Shown: positions 36,734 through 45,666, numbered from the stretch's first letter. The stretch: 64,000 nucleotides of DNA from Pseudomonadota bacterium (GCA_027487795.1 JAIYCX010000031.1:151291-215290), one strand, 5' to 3'. A program made the numbers and translations. Notes: generated from the sequence alone by a model not told the origin.

Positions 36734-38011
36734 ATGCTACAAGAATTAAAAAGTAAGGGAATAATCCAAGATATTAGTCATCAAGCTGACCTTGAAAATG
36801 TTCTAAAAAACAACTCTACAACATTATACTGTGGATTTGATCCAACTAGCGACAGCTTACATGTAGGAAGTCTACTACCACTAACTACCTTGATGAAATT
36901 TAGTAAAAGTGGGCATAAACTTATAGTACTAATTGGTACTGCGACAGGAATGATCGGAGATCCATCAGGGAAAAGTACCGAAAGATCCCTACTAGCAGAA
37001 GAAGAGATTCTAAAAAACGCTAATCTTATCGAAAAACAAGTTTCTTCAATTTTTACAAATGCAGGAATAAACAAAGACTCATATCAGTTTGTAAGAAACC
37101 ATGAGTGGCTTGAAAAAATTAGTTTAATTGATTTCCTAAGAGAGATAGGAAAACATTTTTCAGTAAATCAGATGATAGCTAGAGATTCGGTAAAAACTAG
37201 ACTCACAGAAAGAGAGCAAGGCATTAGCTATACAGAATTTAGCTACATGATGCTTCAAGCCTATGACTTTCACTACCTCTACAAAAACTTAAACTGCATT
37301 ACCCAAATTGGGGGCTCTGATCAGTGGGGGAATATTACGTCAGGTCTAGATTTAATCAGACGACTTGAACCTAATGGCACTCAACCATTTGGACTTACTA
37401 TTCCGCTATTACTAAACTCTAGTGGTAAGAAATTTGGAAAAACCGAAAGTGGTAATGTATGGCTAAATAGTTCTAAAACATCTGTATTTGAGTTTAGAAA
37501 ATTTTGGCAAAATACTAGCGATGATGATGTTATAAAGCTAATTAAACTCTTTACTAATGCTACTGAAAGCGAAGTAAAAGAATTAGAAACTTCGTTAAGT
37601 AAAAATCCTGAAGCTAGAATTCCTCAGAACTACTTAGCTGATCAATTAACCATCTTAGTACACGGTGAATCAGCAAATACAGAGGCTATAAAAACTTCTT
37701 CAGCGCTATTTTCAAATACCGACTCAATACCCAGCTTAGAGCAATTACTCAGTATTAAGAGCGAAATTCCAACAATCGAACTTACTTTAAAAGATTTGAT
37801 TGGCATAAATATTCAAGACCTACTAGTTAAAACACAAGCTTGCACTTCAAAATCAAGTGCTAGGAAGCTCATCGAAGGTGGTGGAGTTTATTTAAATAAT
37901 CAAAAAGTGAAAAACATAAGTTTGGAAATATCTAATTCCGACTTAATAGAAGATAAAGCTGTCCTTATTAGAACAGGCAAAAAGAGCTATTTTTTAGTGC
38001 TAGTAAGTTAA
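36734..38011 (+). CDS. tyrS: tyrosyl-tRNA synthetase
   Basis: Class I aminoacyl-tRNA synthetase of 425 residues. HVGS (43-46) is the HIGH-type motif and KFGKT the KMSKS-type motif (KKFGKTESGNVWL). The tyrosine pocket FSYMMLQAYDF and QIGGSDQWGN are present. An S4 RNA-binding domain (about 360-425; SSARKLIEGGGVYLNNQKV) closes the protein. It is the last gene of the ftsB-dciA-tyrS unit. Confidence 0.97.
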   Translation: MLQELKSKGIIQDISHQADLENVLKNNSTTLYCGFDPTSDSLHVGSLLPLTTLMKFSKSGHKLIVLIGTATGMIGDPSGKSTERSLLAEEEILKNANLIEKQVSSIFTNAGINKDSYQFVRNHEWLEKISLIDFLREIGKHFSVNQMIARDSVKTRLTEREQGISYTEFSYMMLQAYDFHYLYKNLNCITQIGGSDQWGNITSGLDLIRRLEPNGTQPFGLTIPLLLNSSGKKFGKTESGNVWLNSSKTSVFEFRKFWQNTSDDDVIKLIKLFTNATESEVKELETSLSKNPEARIPQNYLADQLTILVHGESANTEAIKTSSALFSNTDSIPSLEQLLSIKSEIPTIELTLKDLIGINIQDLLVKTQACTSKSSARKLIEGGGVYLNNQKVKNISLEISNSDLIEDKAVLIRTGKKSYFLVLVS

Positions 38012-38047
38012 GGATTCAAACTACTTAGTTAACTAATACAAAAAAGA

Positions 38048-38599
38048 TTACTCACACACTTCGCTGCAAGAACTTCTCTCACAGGCAAATTTACAGGCAA
38101 TTGATCCGTCTCTCGAAGGGCATTTTCTTAAACATTCTTGCTCCTTTGTTTGTTTACATGAGGAACATGCTTGAGCATTATTAGTTGTAGTAGATTCAAA
38201 ATTTAATCTTGGATCTATCGGTGAGCGACAACCACGACCACATTCTCTACTTAGACATCTTTTATAACAAGATCCAGATGAATTATTACTACACTCTCCA
38301 GAGCAAAGAGAGCCCTTGGTTTGAAAACAATAATCACAAGAAACCATACCTGATTGTGATTCTTCTTTAGAGTAACCGCAAGGAGACTTGCATGCTTCAA
38401 TCAAACAGCTTTTATTACAAGATCGTTTTTGTTCAGTTTTTACTTTCTTACTACAACTCGAATCACATTCTAATTGTTTTGAAAAATAACAACTACGACA
38501 AGAATTAGGCTGTGTTTGATCTAGAGGTTGTGAAAATACGTATAAAGGAAAAAAGAGAACTAAAATAAAATAATAAAATCTATTTAAAAAAGTTCTCAA
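38048..38599 (-). CDS. secreted protein with three eight-cysteine repeats
   Basis: About 183 residues from TTG 38599, preceded by a good AAGAAGG ribosome site (an earlier TTG at 38620 lacks one). A signal peptide (RFYYFILVLFFPLYVFS) is followed by three tandem modules of pattern C-x2-C-x7-C-x3-C-x(7-10)-C-x3-C-x4-C-x3-C, 24 cysteines in all, and the protein ends at the last one. Such regular spacing implies disulfide-bonded or metal-binding modules in the periplasm or outside. Its gene starts 6 bases after the epimerase stop, at the end of the Mla operon. I do not recognise the family. Confidence 0.65.
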   Translation of the reverse strand: MRTFLNRFYYFILVLFFPLYVFSQPLDQTQPNSCRSCYFSKQLECDSSCSKKVKTEQKRSCNKSCLIEACKSPCGYSKEESQSGMVSCDYCFQTKGSLCSGECSNNSSGSCYKRCLSRECGRGCRSPIDPRLNFESTTTNNAQACSSCKQTKEQECLRKCPSRDGSIACKFACERSSCSEVCE

Positions 38600-38604
38600 T
38601 TTTA

Positions 38605-39603
38605 TTAAGCCTTCTTCCAAGATGGAGGCATATTCTTCTCTACTTCAATTTCTCCAAACTCAGGGCTTTTTCTTGGACCGTGAAGCTTGGCCCAATCTGC
38701 CATTTTTTCAAGACCTTCTCTTAAAGTAAACTTAGGAGTATTTGGGAAAAATTTAGCAACTTTTTCATGAGTGCTATAAGCATGTAGCACTTCTTTTCTA
38801 GCTTCCAAATAACTAACTTCTGGCACCACTCCGAAAACTTCCCCTACTACTTTTAAAAGTTCGTTAACTGAATAAGGAGTATCAGCCCCTACGTTAAAAA
38901 CCTGCCCATATGCGTCTTTATTATTAGGAGAACTCGCTATTATTCCTGATATTTCCTTTACATAACTAAAAGCTCTAGTCTGAGTCCCATCTCCAAAAAC
39001 TGTAAGTGGTAACTTTTGCATGATTTGATTCATGAAAATACCAATAACGTTTCTATACTTATCTCCAATATTTTGGAATTCTCCATAAACATTATGTGGC
39101 CTAAAAATTATATAATCTAAACCAAACATTCTATGAGCAGATTCTAAATCTTGCTCTACTGCATACTTTGCAATTCCATATGGATCTTCAGGTTGAGGAA
39201 CCATTTCTTCCGACATAGGTAATTGATTAGCACCATAAACTGCGATTGAAGAAGTAAAAACAAAACATTTTACTCCATGATTCACAGAGGCGTTAATTAA
39301 ATTAATACTGCCTATTAGGTTATTATTGTAATTAAATCTTCTGATAAAATGACTTAGACCTTCAGCGGCATAAGCTGCTAAATGATAAACTCTATCAAAC
39401 TTATATTTAGAGAAAATATTTTCTATAAGTTTTTCATCGGTAATACTTCCCTTGATAAACTCAACACCTTCAGGAATATTATCTTCAAAGCCCCCACTTA
39501 AATCATCAAGGACAACGACACGATCACCCTGCTCTAATAAATCTCTAACAACATGGGCTCCGATAAACCCAGCACCACCAGTTACTAAACAAGAAAAACT
39601 CAT
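38605..39603 (-). CDS. NAD-dependent epimerase/dehydratase (extended SDR)
   Basis: 332 residues with the extended SDR nucleotide site VTGGAGFIGAHVV (7-19), VVVLDDLSGG, the catalytic Ser and YGIAKYAVE (Tyr-x3-Lys), and RPHNVYGEFQN. It resembles UDP-glucose/UDP-glucuronate 4-epimerases and dTDP-sugar dehydratases; the substrate cannot be set. It lies 28 bp downstream of the Mla auxiliary lipoprotein, likely in the same transcript, and may supply sugars for envelope glycans. Confidence 0.85.
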   Translation of the reverse strand: MSFSCLVTGGAGFIGAHVVRDLLEQGDRVVVLDDLSGGFEDNIPEGVEFIKGSITDEKLIENIFSKYKFDRVYHLAAYAAEGLSHFIRRFNYNNNLIGSINLINASVNHGVKCFVFTSSIAVYGANQLPMSEEMVPQPEDPYGIAKYAVEQDLESAHRMFGLDYIIFRPHNVYGEFQNIGDKYRNVIGIFMNQIMQKLPLTVFGDGTQTRAFSYVKEISGIIASSPNNKDAYGQVFNVGADTPYSVNELLKVVGEVFGVVPEVSYLEARKEVLHAYSTHEKVAKFFPNTPKFTLREGLEKMADWAKLHGPRKSPEFGEIEVEKNMPPSWKKA

Positions 39604-39631
39604 ATAATTTAATATCTAATTTAAATAATTT

Positions 39632-40261
39632 TTATCGCGATAAGTTTACCAAACAAAGGTCAGTCTGCAAAATCCAGCTTGATATTTGCTTAGATAACTC
39701 AAGAAAAGCCAATGAAATATTTTCTTCTACAGATTTAGTGGAATTAGATTTATAGTCTATTGATATTACATTAGATTTTGGATTTCTCACGTTAGATTGA
39801 AAAATTGGGTCAATCGATACAGTAGCCTCTAATTTTATTTTATTCGTTTCAGAGATACAAAATCTATAAATATTAAGACCAATCTCAGAATCAGCCCTAG
39901 CCGCAGAGTCCAAGCCTAATAACTCAAGACCGACGATATTTTTTCTAAAAAAAAGATCAAATTCACTCTGGAACATAGAATCAAGAGGTGCTGCAAATTC
40001 TAAATTTTTATTAGTAGAGATTATTGAAGGATTATTATCGTCACAATTAAAAATTCTAATATTTGAATACGGTGGATTAATATTAATTCTTCTTAAATAA
40101 ATAGACTTTTTTGATTCTGAATCTAAGTTACAATTTATAGGCTCCCTTATAGAAGAAAAATTAACTGCCACTTTTGTCTTCTCTGTTAATTCTGGGAATA
40201 GTGTAACAGAGCAACTAGATAAAAAACAGCTATATAAAAAAAGTAATAATAATTTAATCAT
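39632..40261 (-). CDS. Mla/Pqi-associated auxiliary lipoprotein (PqiC-like)
   Basis: 209-residue predicted lipoprotein: MIKLLLLFLYSCFLSSC has a hydrophobic leader with lipobox LSSC. The body is periplasmic, with IYLRRININPPYSNIRIF near the start and a C-terminal amphipathic helix, the layout of DUF330/PqiC-type auxiliary components of MCE transporters. The call leans on position: it directly follows mlaD. It is likely an outer-membrane receiver or anchor for the MCE channel. Confidence 0.65.
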   Translation of the reverse strand: MIKLLLLFLYSCFLSSCSVTLFPELTEKTKVAVNFSSIREPINCNLDSESKKSIYLRRININPPYSNIRIFNCDDNNPSIISTNKNLEFAAPLDSMFQSEFDLFFRKNIVGLELLGLDSAARADSEIGLNIYRFCISETNKIKLEATVSIDPIFQSNVRNPKSNVISIDYKSNSTKSVEENISLAFLELSKQISSWILQTDLCLVNLSR

Positions 40262-40281
40262 TTACTAATTTCCTTGGTATT

Positions 40282-41181
40282 TTATTTCGAGTTATCATTT
40301 TTTTGAAATAGATCATTAGGTTCTGAATAACGATCACTTAATGTAGTGATACTTCTAGATATCTGCTCAAGATCTTTTTCAATAGAAACTGTAGACCTAG
40401 AAACGGATCGAATGTTTGGCTCTACACTAGATATCAATTGACTTAAACTATTTGTAACCTTGTTCAAATCTTGTATTAAAATCTGAACCTCACCAACTAC
40501 GCCATCGTTATTTGTTTTATTTCCAGAAAGTTTTTCCAATAACACAGATAATTTTTCAGATGTTGTTTCAAAACTCTTTATAGATTTAGAGATGTTAGGA
40601 GAAACCTTGGATATCTCACCACTAAATACTCTCAAAGACTCTAGAGTACTACTTAGATTATCTACATTATTTTTGTTAAATAAAGAATTAATTCTGATTA
40701 TTGTTTCTTCTATTTTCAACAATATCTCTGGCACACTATCTGCTATTTTTTCTAGTTGAGTAAGTTCTTCATTAATAATTGGATAAGATTCATTCTGTTC
40801 TATCTTATTTAAAAGAGGTGCGTCCTGAGTACCGCCGACTAAATCAATTTTTGCAAGTCCAGTTAATAAATTTCTTCTTAACACTGCTTTTGTATCAATC
40901 TTAACTGGGGTTTCTGTATCAAGTTCAATAGTTACTCTAACTCTTTGTATATTTTCTTCTGATATTTTATAACTAGAAACTGTTCCAACCTTAATTCCTT
41001 TCATAGTAACTGCACTATCTTTCTGCAGACCATCTAAAGACTGTTTTTCAAATATTACTATATAATTATCGCCCTTATGAGAGCTAACAAATCTGCCAAT
41101 CCAAAAGATCCCAATCAGCATGAGAAAAAACATAAAGACTAAAAAAAAGCCTACTCTCTTAAAATGCACTTGTGATTCCAT
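40282..41181 (-). CDS. mlaD: MlaD-type MCE lipid-binding protein
   Basis: 299 residues anchored by one N-terminal helix (10-30) with a single MCE domain (about 35-115; LDGLQKDSAVTMKGIKVGTV, LRRNLLTGLAKIDLVGG) in the periplasm. The C-terminal 180 residues are a long helical or coiled-coil extension, longer than in E. coli MlaD, as in mycobacterial Mce and PqiB-like proteins. It shares one base with mlaF. It should carry phospholipids between the inner and outer membrane. Confidence 0.9.
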   Translation of the reverse strand: MESQVHFKRVGFFLVFMFFLMLIGIFWIGRFVSSHKGDNYIVIFEKQSLDGLQKDSAVTMKGIKVGTVSSYKISEENIQRVRVTIELDTETPVKIDTKAVLRRNLLTGLAKIDLVGGTQDAPLLNKIEQNESYPIINEELTQLEKIADSVPEILLKIEETIIRINSLFNKNNVDNLSSTLESLRVFSGEISKVSPNISKSIKSFETTSEKLSVLLEKLSGNKTNNDGVVGEVQILIQDLNKVTNSLSQLISSVEPNIRSVSRSTVSIEKDLEQISRSITTLSDRYSEPNDLFQKNDNSK

Positions 41182-41933
41182 TAATTTTGCCTCAATCCAC
41201 TAGAGAAATATTCACTTATCCACTTATCAGAAGAATTTATAACTTTTTCTTTTTTATCTTTTACTATCATTTTTCCTTTACCAAGTACCATAATATCCGT
41301 ACTCAGGTTCAATATAGATATTACATCATGAGAAATCATAAATACTGTCATATTAAACTCATCATGAAGGACCTTTAATAACTCATCAAATTTTCTTGCT
41401 GCTATCGGATCAAGTCCCGAAGTAGGCTCATCTAAGAATAATATTTCAGGTTCTAAAATAAGAGCTCTTGCTAAGGCCGCTCTCTTTTTCATCCCCCCAG
41501 ATAGTTCACTAGGAAGCTTATTAATAACTTCATCTTCTAGTCCTACTTTTGATAACCAAAATTTGGCAATATCCTTTGATCTATTTTTATTTAATCCAGA
41601 AAATTCAATTAAAGGAAAACTTAAATTATCTAAAATAGTAAGACCTGAAAAAAGAGCACCCTCCTGAAACAATACTGATATTCTTCTTAGTAATATAGTA
41701 CGCTCCGTTTCTTCAAGTTCCCATATTTCCTTATCAAACATCTTAATAGATCCGCTTATTGGTTTTAATAAGCAAATTAAGCTGCGAAGTAAGGTAGTCT
41801 TTCCACTTCCACTTCCTCCGATAACACTACAAAAATCATTTTTCTTTATAGTAAAATTTAAATTCTCATGAACGACAACTGATCCATAACCAGTTGTTAA
41901 TGAAGTTACTTCAATTAAGTTATTAGTTGTCAT
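41181..41933 (-). CDS. mlaF: MlaF-type ABC transporter ATPase
   Basis: 250 residues: Walker A GGSGSGKTT (39-47), signature LSGGMKKRAALARAL, Walker B ILFLDEPTSGLDP and the switch histidine in FMISHDV. The GGMKKR variant is typical of MlaF. It drives lipid movement through MlaE and MlaD. It overlaps mlaE by 4 bases and mlaD by one, so the operon is tightly coupled. Confidence 0.95.
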   Translation of the reverse strand: MTTNNLIEVTSLTTGYGSVVVHENLNFTIKKNDFCSVIGGSGSGKTTLLRSLICLLKPISGSIKMFDKEIWELEETERTILLRRISVLFQEGALFSGLTILDNLSFPLIEFSGLNKNRSKDIAKFWLSKVGLEDEVINKLPSELSGGMKKRAALARALILEPEILFLDEPTSGLDPIAARKFDELLKVLHDEFNMTVFMISHDVISILNLSTDIMVLGKGKMIVKDKKEKVINSSDKWISEYFSSGLRQN

Positions 41934-43051
41934 ATTCCTAAATTCGTAAAAATCACAGCAAATATAGCATTTAGAAGAATGACTGAAACGATACTTTGAA
42001 CTACTGTAGATGTGGTATTATTTCCGATACTAACTGAATTGGGTTCAGCTGATAATCCTAAGCGACAGCCTATAGCAGATATGAAAAGGGCAAAAAACGG
42101 AGCCTTAACCATACCAACATAAATATTTTGAAGTTTTAACACCTGATATAAACGTTCTATAAAGTTATCAATACCAACATCTAACTGTAAGGTACCAATA
42201 ACCATGCCTCCTAATATCCCAAAAATATCACCCACTACTACCAAAAGAGGCATTATAATCATGAGTGCTATAATTCTTGGAATTACCAATATATTATTAG
42301 CACTGAGCCCCATTACTTCTAATGCTTCAACTTCTTGATTTAATCTCATACTTCCTAGTTGAGCAGCAAAAGAAGATCCTGATCTGCCCGCAACTATAAT
42401 TGCGACTAGTATTGGTGACAACTCTCTTGTCATAGAAGATGCGATACCATCAACTACAAATAAATTAGCACCGTAATATTGAAGTTGGTTTCCAAGCAAA
42501 TATGTAATTACTATTCCTATAAGAAAGTTAACTAAAGCAGTAATTGGTAAGGCCAAGACTCCACAACTATCTATTTGAGATACTATCTCTTTGTACCTTA
42601 ACCTTGTTCTGAAATGGTATACAGAATTTATAATTTCTTTAACTATTAAACATATAAAAACTAGTACTTTATTTAACTCCGAAACAAATTCCGAATAGCC
42701 CTTACCTATTCTTACTAAGAGCTCATCTTTTACTACGGCTTTTTCCTTAGTTAAAACTGTAGAGCTAATCGTCTTATATATTGACTCTAAGTCGTTGTTT
42801 CCGAAGTTCACTTCAAGAACCGCTAAGCTAAGCGAGTTTTTAGCTTCCTTCAAAATATTACCTAACTCAAGGATAATACCCAAAGGCAAATTGGTTTGAT
42901 CACTTATTTCAATTGATAATTTTTTACTCTTAGGGATGTTACTTAAAGAACTCTGCAAGGAATTAATAAATTTCCCAGCATTAGACATGTCCCATCTTCC
43001 ATTAATACTTATCTTATAAATATCTTTATTATTAGTTACTTCGATATTCAT
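41930..43051 (-). CDS. mlaE: MlaE-type permease with N-terminal STAS domain
   Basis: 373 residues: a soluble N-terminal STAS-like domain (1-100) then the MlaE permease (about 110-373) with family blocks IDSCGVLALPITALVNFLIG, SSMTRELSPILVAIIVAGR, GSMRLNQEVEALEVMG and SIGNNTTSTVVQSI. The STAS domain sits on the permease itself, where E. coli has a separate MlaB, so this is a natural fusion. It heads the minus-strand operon and is divergent from motA. Confidence 0.93.
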   Translation of the reverse strand: MNIEVTNNKDIYKISINGRWDMSNAGKFINSLQSSLSNIPKSKKLSIEISDQTNLPLGIILELGNILKEAKNSLSLAVLEVNFGNNDLESIYKTISSTVLTKEKAVVKDELLVRIGKGYSEFVSELNKVLVFICLIVKEIINSVYHFRTRLRYKEIVSQIDSCGVLALPITALVNFLIGIVITYLLGNQLQYYGANLFVVDGIASSMTRELSPILVAIIVAGRSGSSFAAQLGSMRLNQEVEALEVMGLSANNILVIPRIIALMIIMPLLVVVGDIFGILGGMVIGTLQLDVGIDNFIERLYQVLKLQNIYVGMVKAPFFALFISAIGCRLGLSAEPNSVSIGNNTTSTVVQSIVSVILLNAIFAVIFTNLGI

Positions 43052-43065
43052 ATTCTAATTCAAAA

Positions 43066-43080
43066 CTGGCATAGTAAATG
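43066..43080 (+). promoter_or_regulatory. candidate sigma-54 promoter upstream of motA
   Basis: TGGCATAGTAAATGC: GG and GC are spaced by 10 bases as required for -24/-12 elements, with TGGCA intact and ATGC in place of TTGC. It lies 88 bases before motA. Weaker match than the one at 49467. Confidence 0.4.
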
Positions 43081-43167
43081 CTGATACTTATTATACACAG
43101 TCCTTTACGACCTTAAGGAGTGTGATTAATGGATTAAATAAGTCTAATTTATAATAAGGCCACAATA

Positions 43168-43914
43168 ATGAATGATATAAATAGTAGCAAAGTCATTTTT
43201 TTGACACTGATAGCGCTTGCCGCAGGTACCGCCTTAGAGCTATTTGGCATAAAACTCTATTTTATAGATATGACTTCTATCGTCATCGTAGTAGGAGGTA
43301 CTTTTGGTGCTGGTATTTTTAGCTATGGCATAAACGACATAAGAAATGCAATTTCAGATGCTATTAGCTACAAATCTAATGGCAAACAAGACTTTGAAGC
43401 ACAGTTATTAAAACTTATTAAAATTTCTAAAGTAGCTAAGAATCAGGGTCCGCTATCACTGGAAAAACTAGCAAAAGCAACGAATGATAGCTTACTGAGA
43501 AAAGGATTACAGTTAATAGCTGATTCCACATCAAGTGAAAAAATCAGACATACATTGGAAATTGAATCTAGACTTGGGAAAAGTCAAATTCAAGAGCAAA
43601 TAACAATACTATCATCATTAGCTGCTATTGCTCCAGCATTAGGCCTAATAGGCACCGTTATCGGACTAGTGCAAATGCTCTCGGGCATAACAGATTCAGA
43701 AACCTTGGGTCAGGGTATGAGTGTTGCACTTTTAACTACATTATACGGAGCTGTTCTTTCTTATTTAGTTCTACAACCTTTAGCTATTAAGCTAGAAAAG
43801 AAACTTAGAGATAAAGAAATATTAGATGAACTTACCCAAGAAGGAATAGAAGCAATAGAAGAAGGACTTAGTCCACAACTAATCGAAGAAAGACTCTCTC
43901 CATTTGCTGCTTAA
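43168..43914 (+). CDS. motA: flagellar motor stator protein MotA
   Basis: 248-residue PomA/MotA-type stator subunit with four membrane helices, a cytoplasmic loop and the conserved block IAPALGLIGTVIGLVQML, with YGAVLSYLVLQP as the last helix. Length is that of PomA rather than the longer E. coli MotA. It starts a three-gene unit with an unknown membrane protein and a MotB-like protein, and lies 1.2 kb upstream of the flagellar operon. Confidence 0.92.
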   Translation: MNDINSSKVIFLTLIALAAGTALELFGIKLYFIDMTSIVIVVGGTFGAGIFSYGINDIRNAISDAISYKSNGKQDFEAQLLKLIKISKVAKNQGPLSLEKLAKATNDSLLRKGLQLIADSTSSEKIRHTLEIESRLGKSQIQEQITILSSLAAIAPALGLIGTVIGLVQMLSGITDSETLGQGMSVALLTTLYGAVLSYLVLQPLAIKLEKKLRDKEILDELTQEGIEAIEEGLSPQLIEERLSPFAA

Positions 43915-43915
43915 A

Positions 43916-44377
43916 ATGAAACAAAATAATAACTTCTTTTTTACTTCATGTAGTGTTTCACTAATTCTAATTGCTTTTTTCATAGTAACAGATGCTAATA
44001 AAGTTCAAATTGAATCTATAAATACGGATAAAGTATATAGCGACGAACACAAAAAAAGCTGTTCAGATGTTATGTCTGACAATAATTTACTGAAAGAAAA
44101 AATAAAGTTAGAAAATAGCTTAATTAAAATTTCTCTTGATAATAATTCACTAGATTTATTTACTAGTAATGACACAAAAAGCATTCTAGCCTTTAAAAAA
44201 TGTCTTTCTTTAACAAATAATCAGTTGGAATTTAATTTAACTGAAACGGATAAAGTCTCTGCACAAGAAAAAATAAATCAAATCTCTACGCTGACAAAAA
44301 CACTTAAAAATGGGGGCTTAGATAATTCTGATCAAAATCTAAGCATAAAAACTTCTTTTAAGTTTAATACTCTTTAA
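43916..44377 (+). CDS. hypothetical membrane-anchored protein between motA and the MotB-like gene
   Basis: 153 residues from ATG 43916 (a TTG at 43904 overlaps motA). One N-terminal membrane helix (FFFTSCSVSLILIAFFIV) is followed by about 125 residues with two cysteines and helical character that should be periplasmic. No recognised domain. Its place between motA and the MotB-like gene, with gaps of 1 and 3 bp, makes a stator-associated role likely. Confidence 0.65.
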   Translation: MKQNNNFFFTSCSVSLILIAFFIVTDANKVQIESINTDKVYSDEHKKSCSDVMSDNNLLKEKIKLENSLIKISLDNNSLDLFTSNDTKSILAFKKCLSLTNNQLEFNLTETDKVSAQEKINQISTLTKTLKNGGLDNSDQNLSIKTSFKFNTL

Positions 44378-44380
44378 ATT

Positions 44381-44863
44381 ATGTCTAAAACCTTAATAAA
44401 CAAAGACAACTGGCTACTTTCCTACTCGGATTTATTTCTACTAGTACTCTCATTCTTTGTTATGAGGCATCCTCTACTCACAACACCGCATGAAAAATCT
44501 AAAGTAAAAGAAGAACAGATAATAAATTCGACTTTCCATATTGAAAATCAAACTAAATCTTCAGAAGATACTACTAATGATTTTACTATAAAAAAATCAT
44601 GGTTTGACTCAAGCAATGACTTAACAGTGGTCGGTGATGAGTCATTAAGCTTAGTAAAGATGCAATTAATAAACTCGGATGGTAAATTAAAAATTGAGTA
44701 TTTTACGAACTCTTCTGAAAGAACGTTAGAAACTAATGACGAAGAAAGGCTTCTCAAAATTATTAATTACTTTTCAGATACAAAGATAGAATTTCTAGAA
44801 TTTTCTTTAAAGCTAGATAATGAAAATAACGAAAGTAGCGGTAAGATTTTTGTTGTTCATTGA
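44381..44863 (+). CDS. shortened MotB-like stator protein
   Basis: 160 residues. The N-terminus NWLLSYSDLFLLVLSFFVM reproduces the MotB membrane helix with the proton-channel aspartate at Asp17 (MotB Asp32 equivalent). The remainder (about 130 residues) is periplasmic; I see no OmpA-like peptidoglycan-binding motif, which normally follows, and the protein is roughly half the usual MotB length. Context after motA supports MotB. It may need the neighbouring protein to bind the cell wall. Confidence 0.65.
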   Translation: MSKTLINKDNWLLSYSDLFLLVLSFFVMRHPLLTTPHEKSKVKEEQIINSTFHIENQTKSSEDTTNDFTIKKSWFDSSNDLTVVGDESLSLVKMQLINSDGKLKIEYFTNSSERTLETNDEERLLKIINYFSDTKIEFLEFSLKLDNENNESSGKIFVVH

Positions 44864-44880
44864 GATTTTTATCTCTTTTT
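44862..44880 (+). terminator. short hairpin with T-run after the MotB-like gene
   Basis: GAGAT (44862-44866) pairs with ATCTC (44871-44875), followed by TTTTT. The stem is short and AT-rich, so termination may be weak. The rest of the 266-bp spacer up to fliL contains the direct repeats described separately and no gene. Confidence 0.4.
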
Positions 44881-45063
44881 AAAACTACCTCTGAAAAATC
44901 AGTCAAAAATACTTTCCACCTCTGTCATATAAATGACAAAAAACCTAATATTTACGCACTAAATTAAGCTACTTATTACAAATATATTACAAATAAATCA
45001 TCAAACTAAGGAATAATCATTCACTTTAAGCGCTCCTAAGATAATTCCCTCGCATCATATTAT

Positions 45064-45087
45064 GTAACTTTGACGCAGTAACTTTGA
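45064..45087 (+). promoter_or_regulatory. tandem GTAACTTTGA repeats upstream of fliL
   Basis: GTAACTTTGA occurs at 45064-45073 and again at 45078-45087, 14 bases apart, 43 bases before the fliL ATG. Tandem copies with near-helical spacing suggest a regulator-binding site for the flagellar operon. An inverted repeat TGTCAT-ATAA-ATGACA lies further upstream at 44923-44938. No clear sigma-54 or sigma-28 promoter was found here. Confidence 0.35.
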
Positions 45088-45129
45088 ATTAAGAGCCCGA
45101 AATTAAAACTTAAGTTTAAGGATCATAAA

Positions 45130-45642
45130 ATGGCTGAGAAAAAAGAGGAAGCCGCAGAAGCACCTCCAAAGAGTAAAAAGAAGCTTGTCATAATAGTGGC
45201 AGTAGCAGTTCTAGTTATCGGCGGTGGAGTTGGCGCGTTTCTAGCAATGGGTTCAGGAGCGAAGACTGATGCAGAATCAGGAGATGCTCTTGAGGAAGGA
45301 GGAGAACACGGTGAAGCAGGAGCCGAAGGTGAACAAGTTGTGCTTCCACCAGCGGTATTACCACTAGAGACTTTCATTGTGAATCTCCAAGTTAAGGGAA
45401 GCTTTCTTCGAACTACTATACAACTAGAGTTCGCAGAGCCTGAATTACCACACTCGGTAGAGAGCGATACTCCAAAGATTAAAGATTCTATAATTAGAAT
45501 TCTAAGTGGAAAGTCTTCTTCTGAATTATTAACTTCCGAAGGGAAGGAAAAAGTTCGGATAGAAATTAGAGAAGGTGTTAACGAAATTCTCGGTGGAGAA
45601 GAAGTTACGCAGGTATATTTTACAGAGTTTATTATTCAGTAG
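45130..45642 (+). CDS. fliL: flagellar basal-body protein FliL
   Basis: 170 residues: basic N-terminus, one membrane helix (about 18-40), an acidic Glu/Gly-rich linker, and the periplasmic FliL domain (LETFIVNLQVKGSFLRTTIQ, VKDSIIRILSGKSSSELLT-like segment). FliL sits around the stator and modulates torque. It starts the operon fliL-M-N-O-P-Q-R. Confidence 0.92.
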   Translation: MAEKKEEAAEAPPKSKKKLVIIVAVAVLVIGGGVGAFLAMGSGAKTDAESGDALEEGGEHGEAGAEGEQVVLPPAVLPLETFIVNLQVKGSFLRTTIQLEFAEPELPHSVESDTPKIKDSIIRILSGKSSSELLTSEGKEKVRIEIREGVNEILGGEEVTQVYFTEFIIQ

Positions 45643-45666
45643 TTATTAATTAGTATTGTTTAAACT

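Noticed and set aside
45123..45377. Antisense frames inside fliL, fliM, flhB and flhA
   Set aside because: They are shadows of well-supported flagellar genes.
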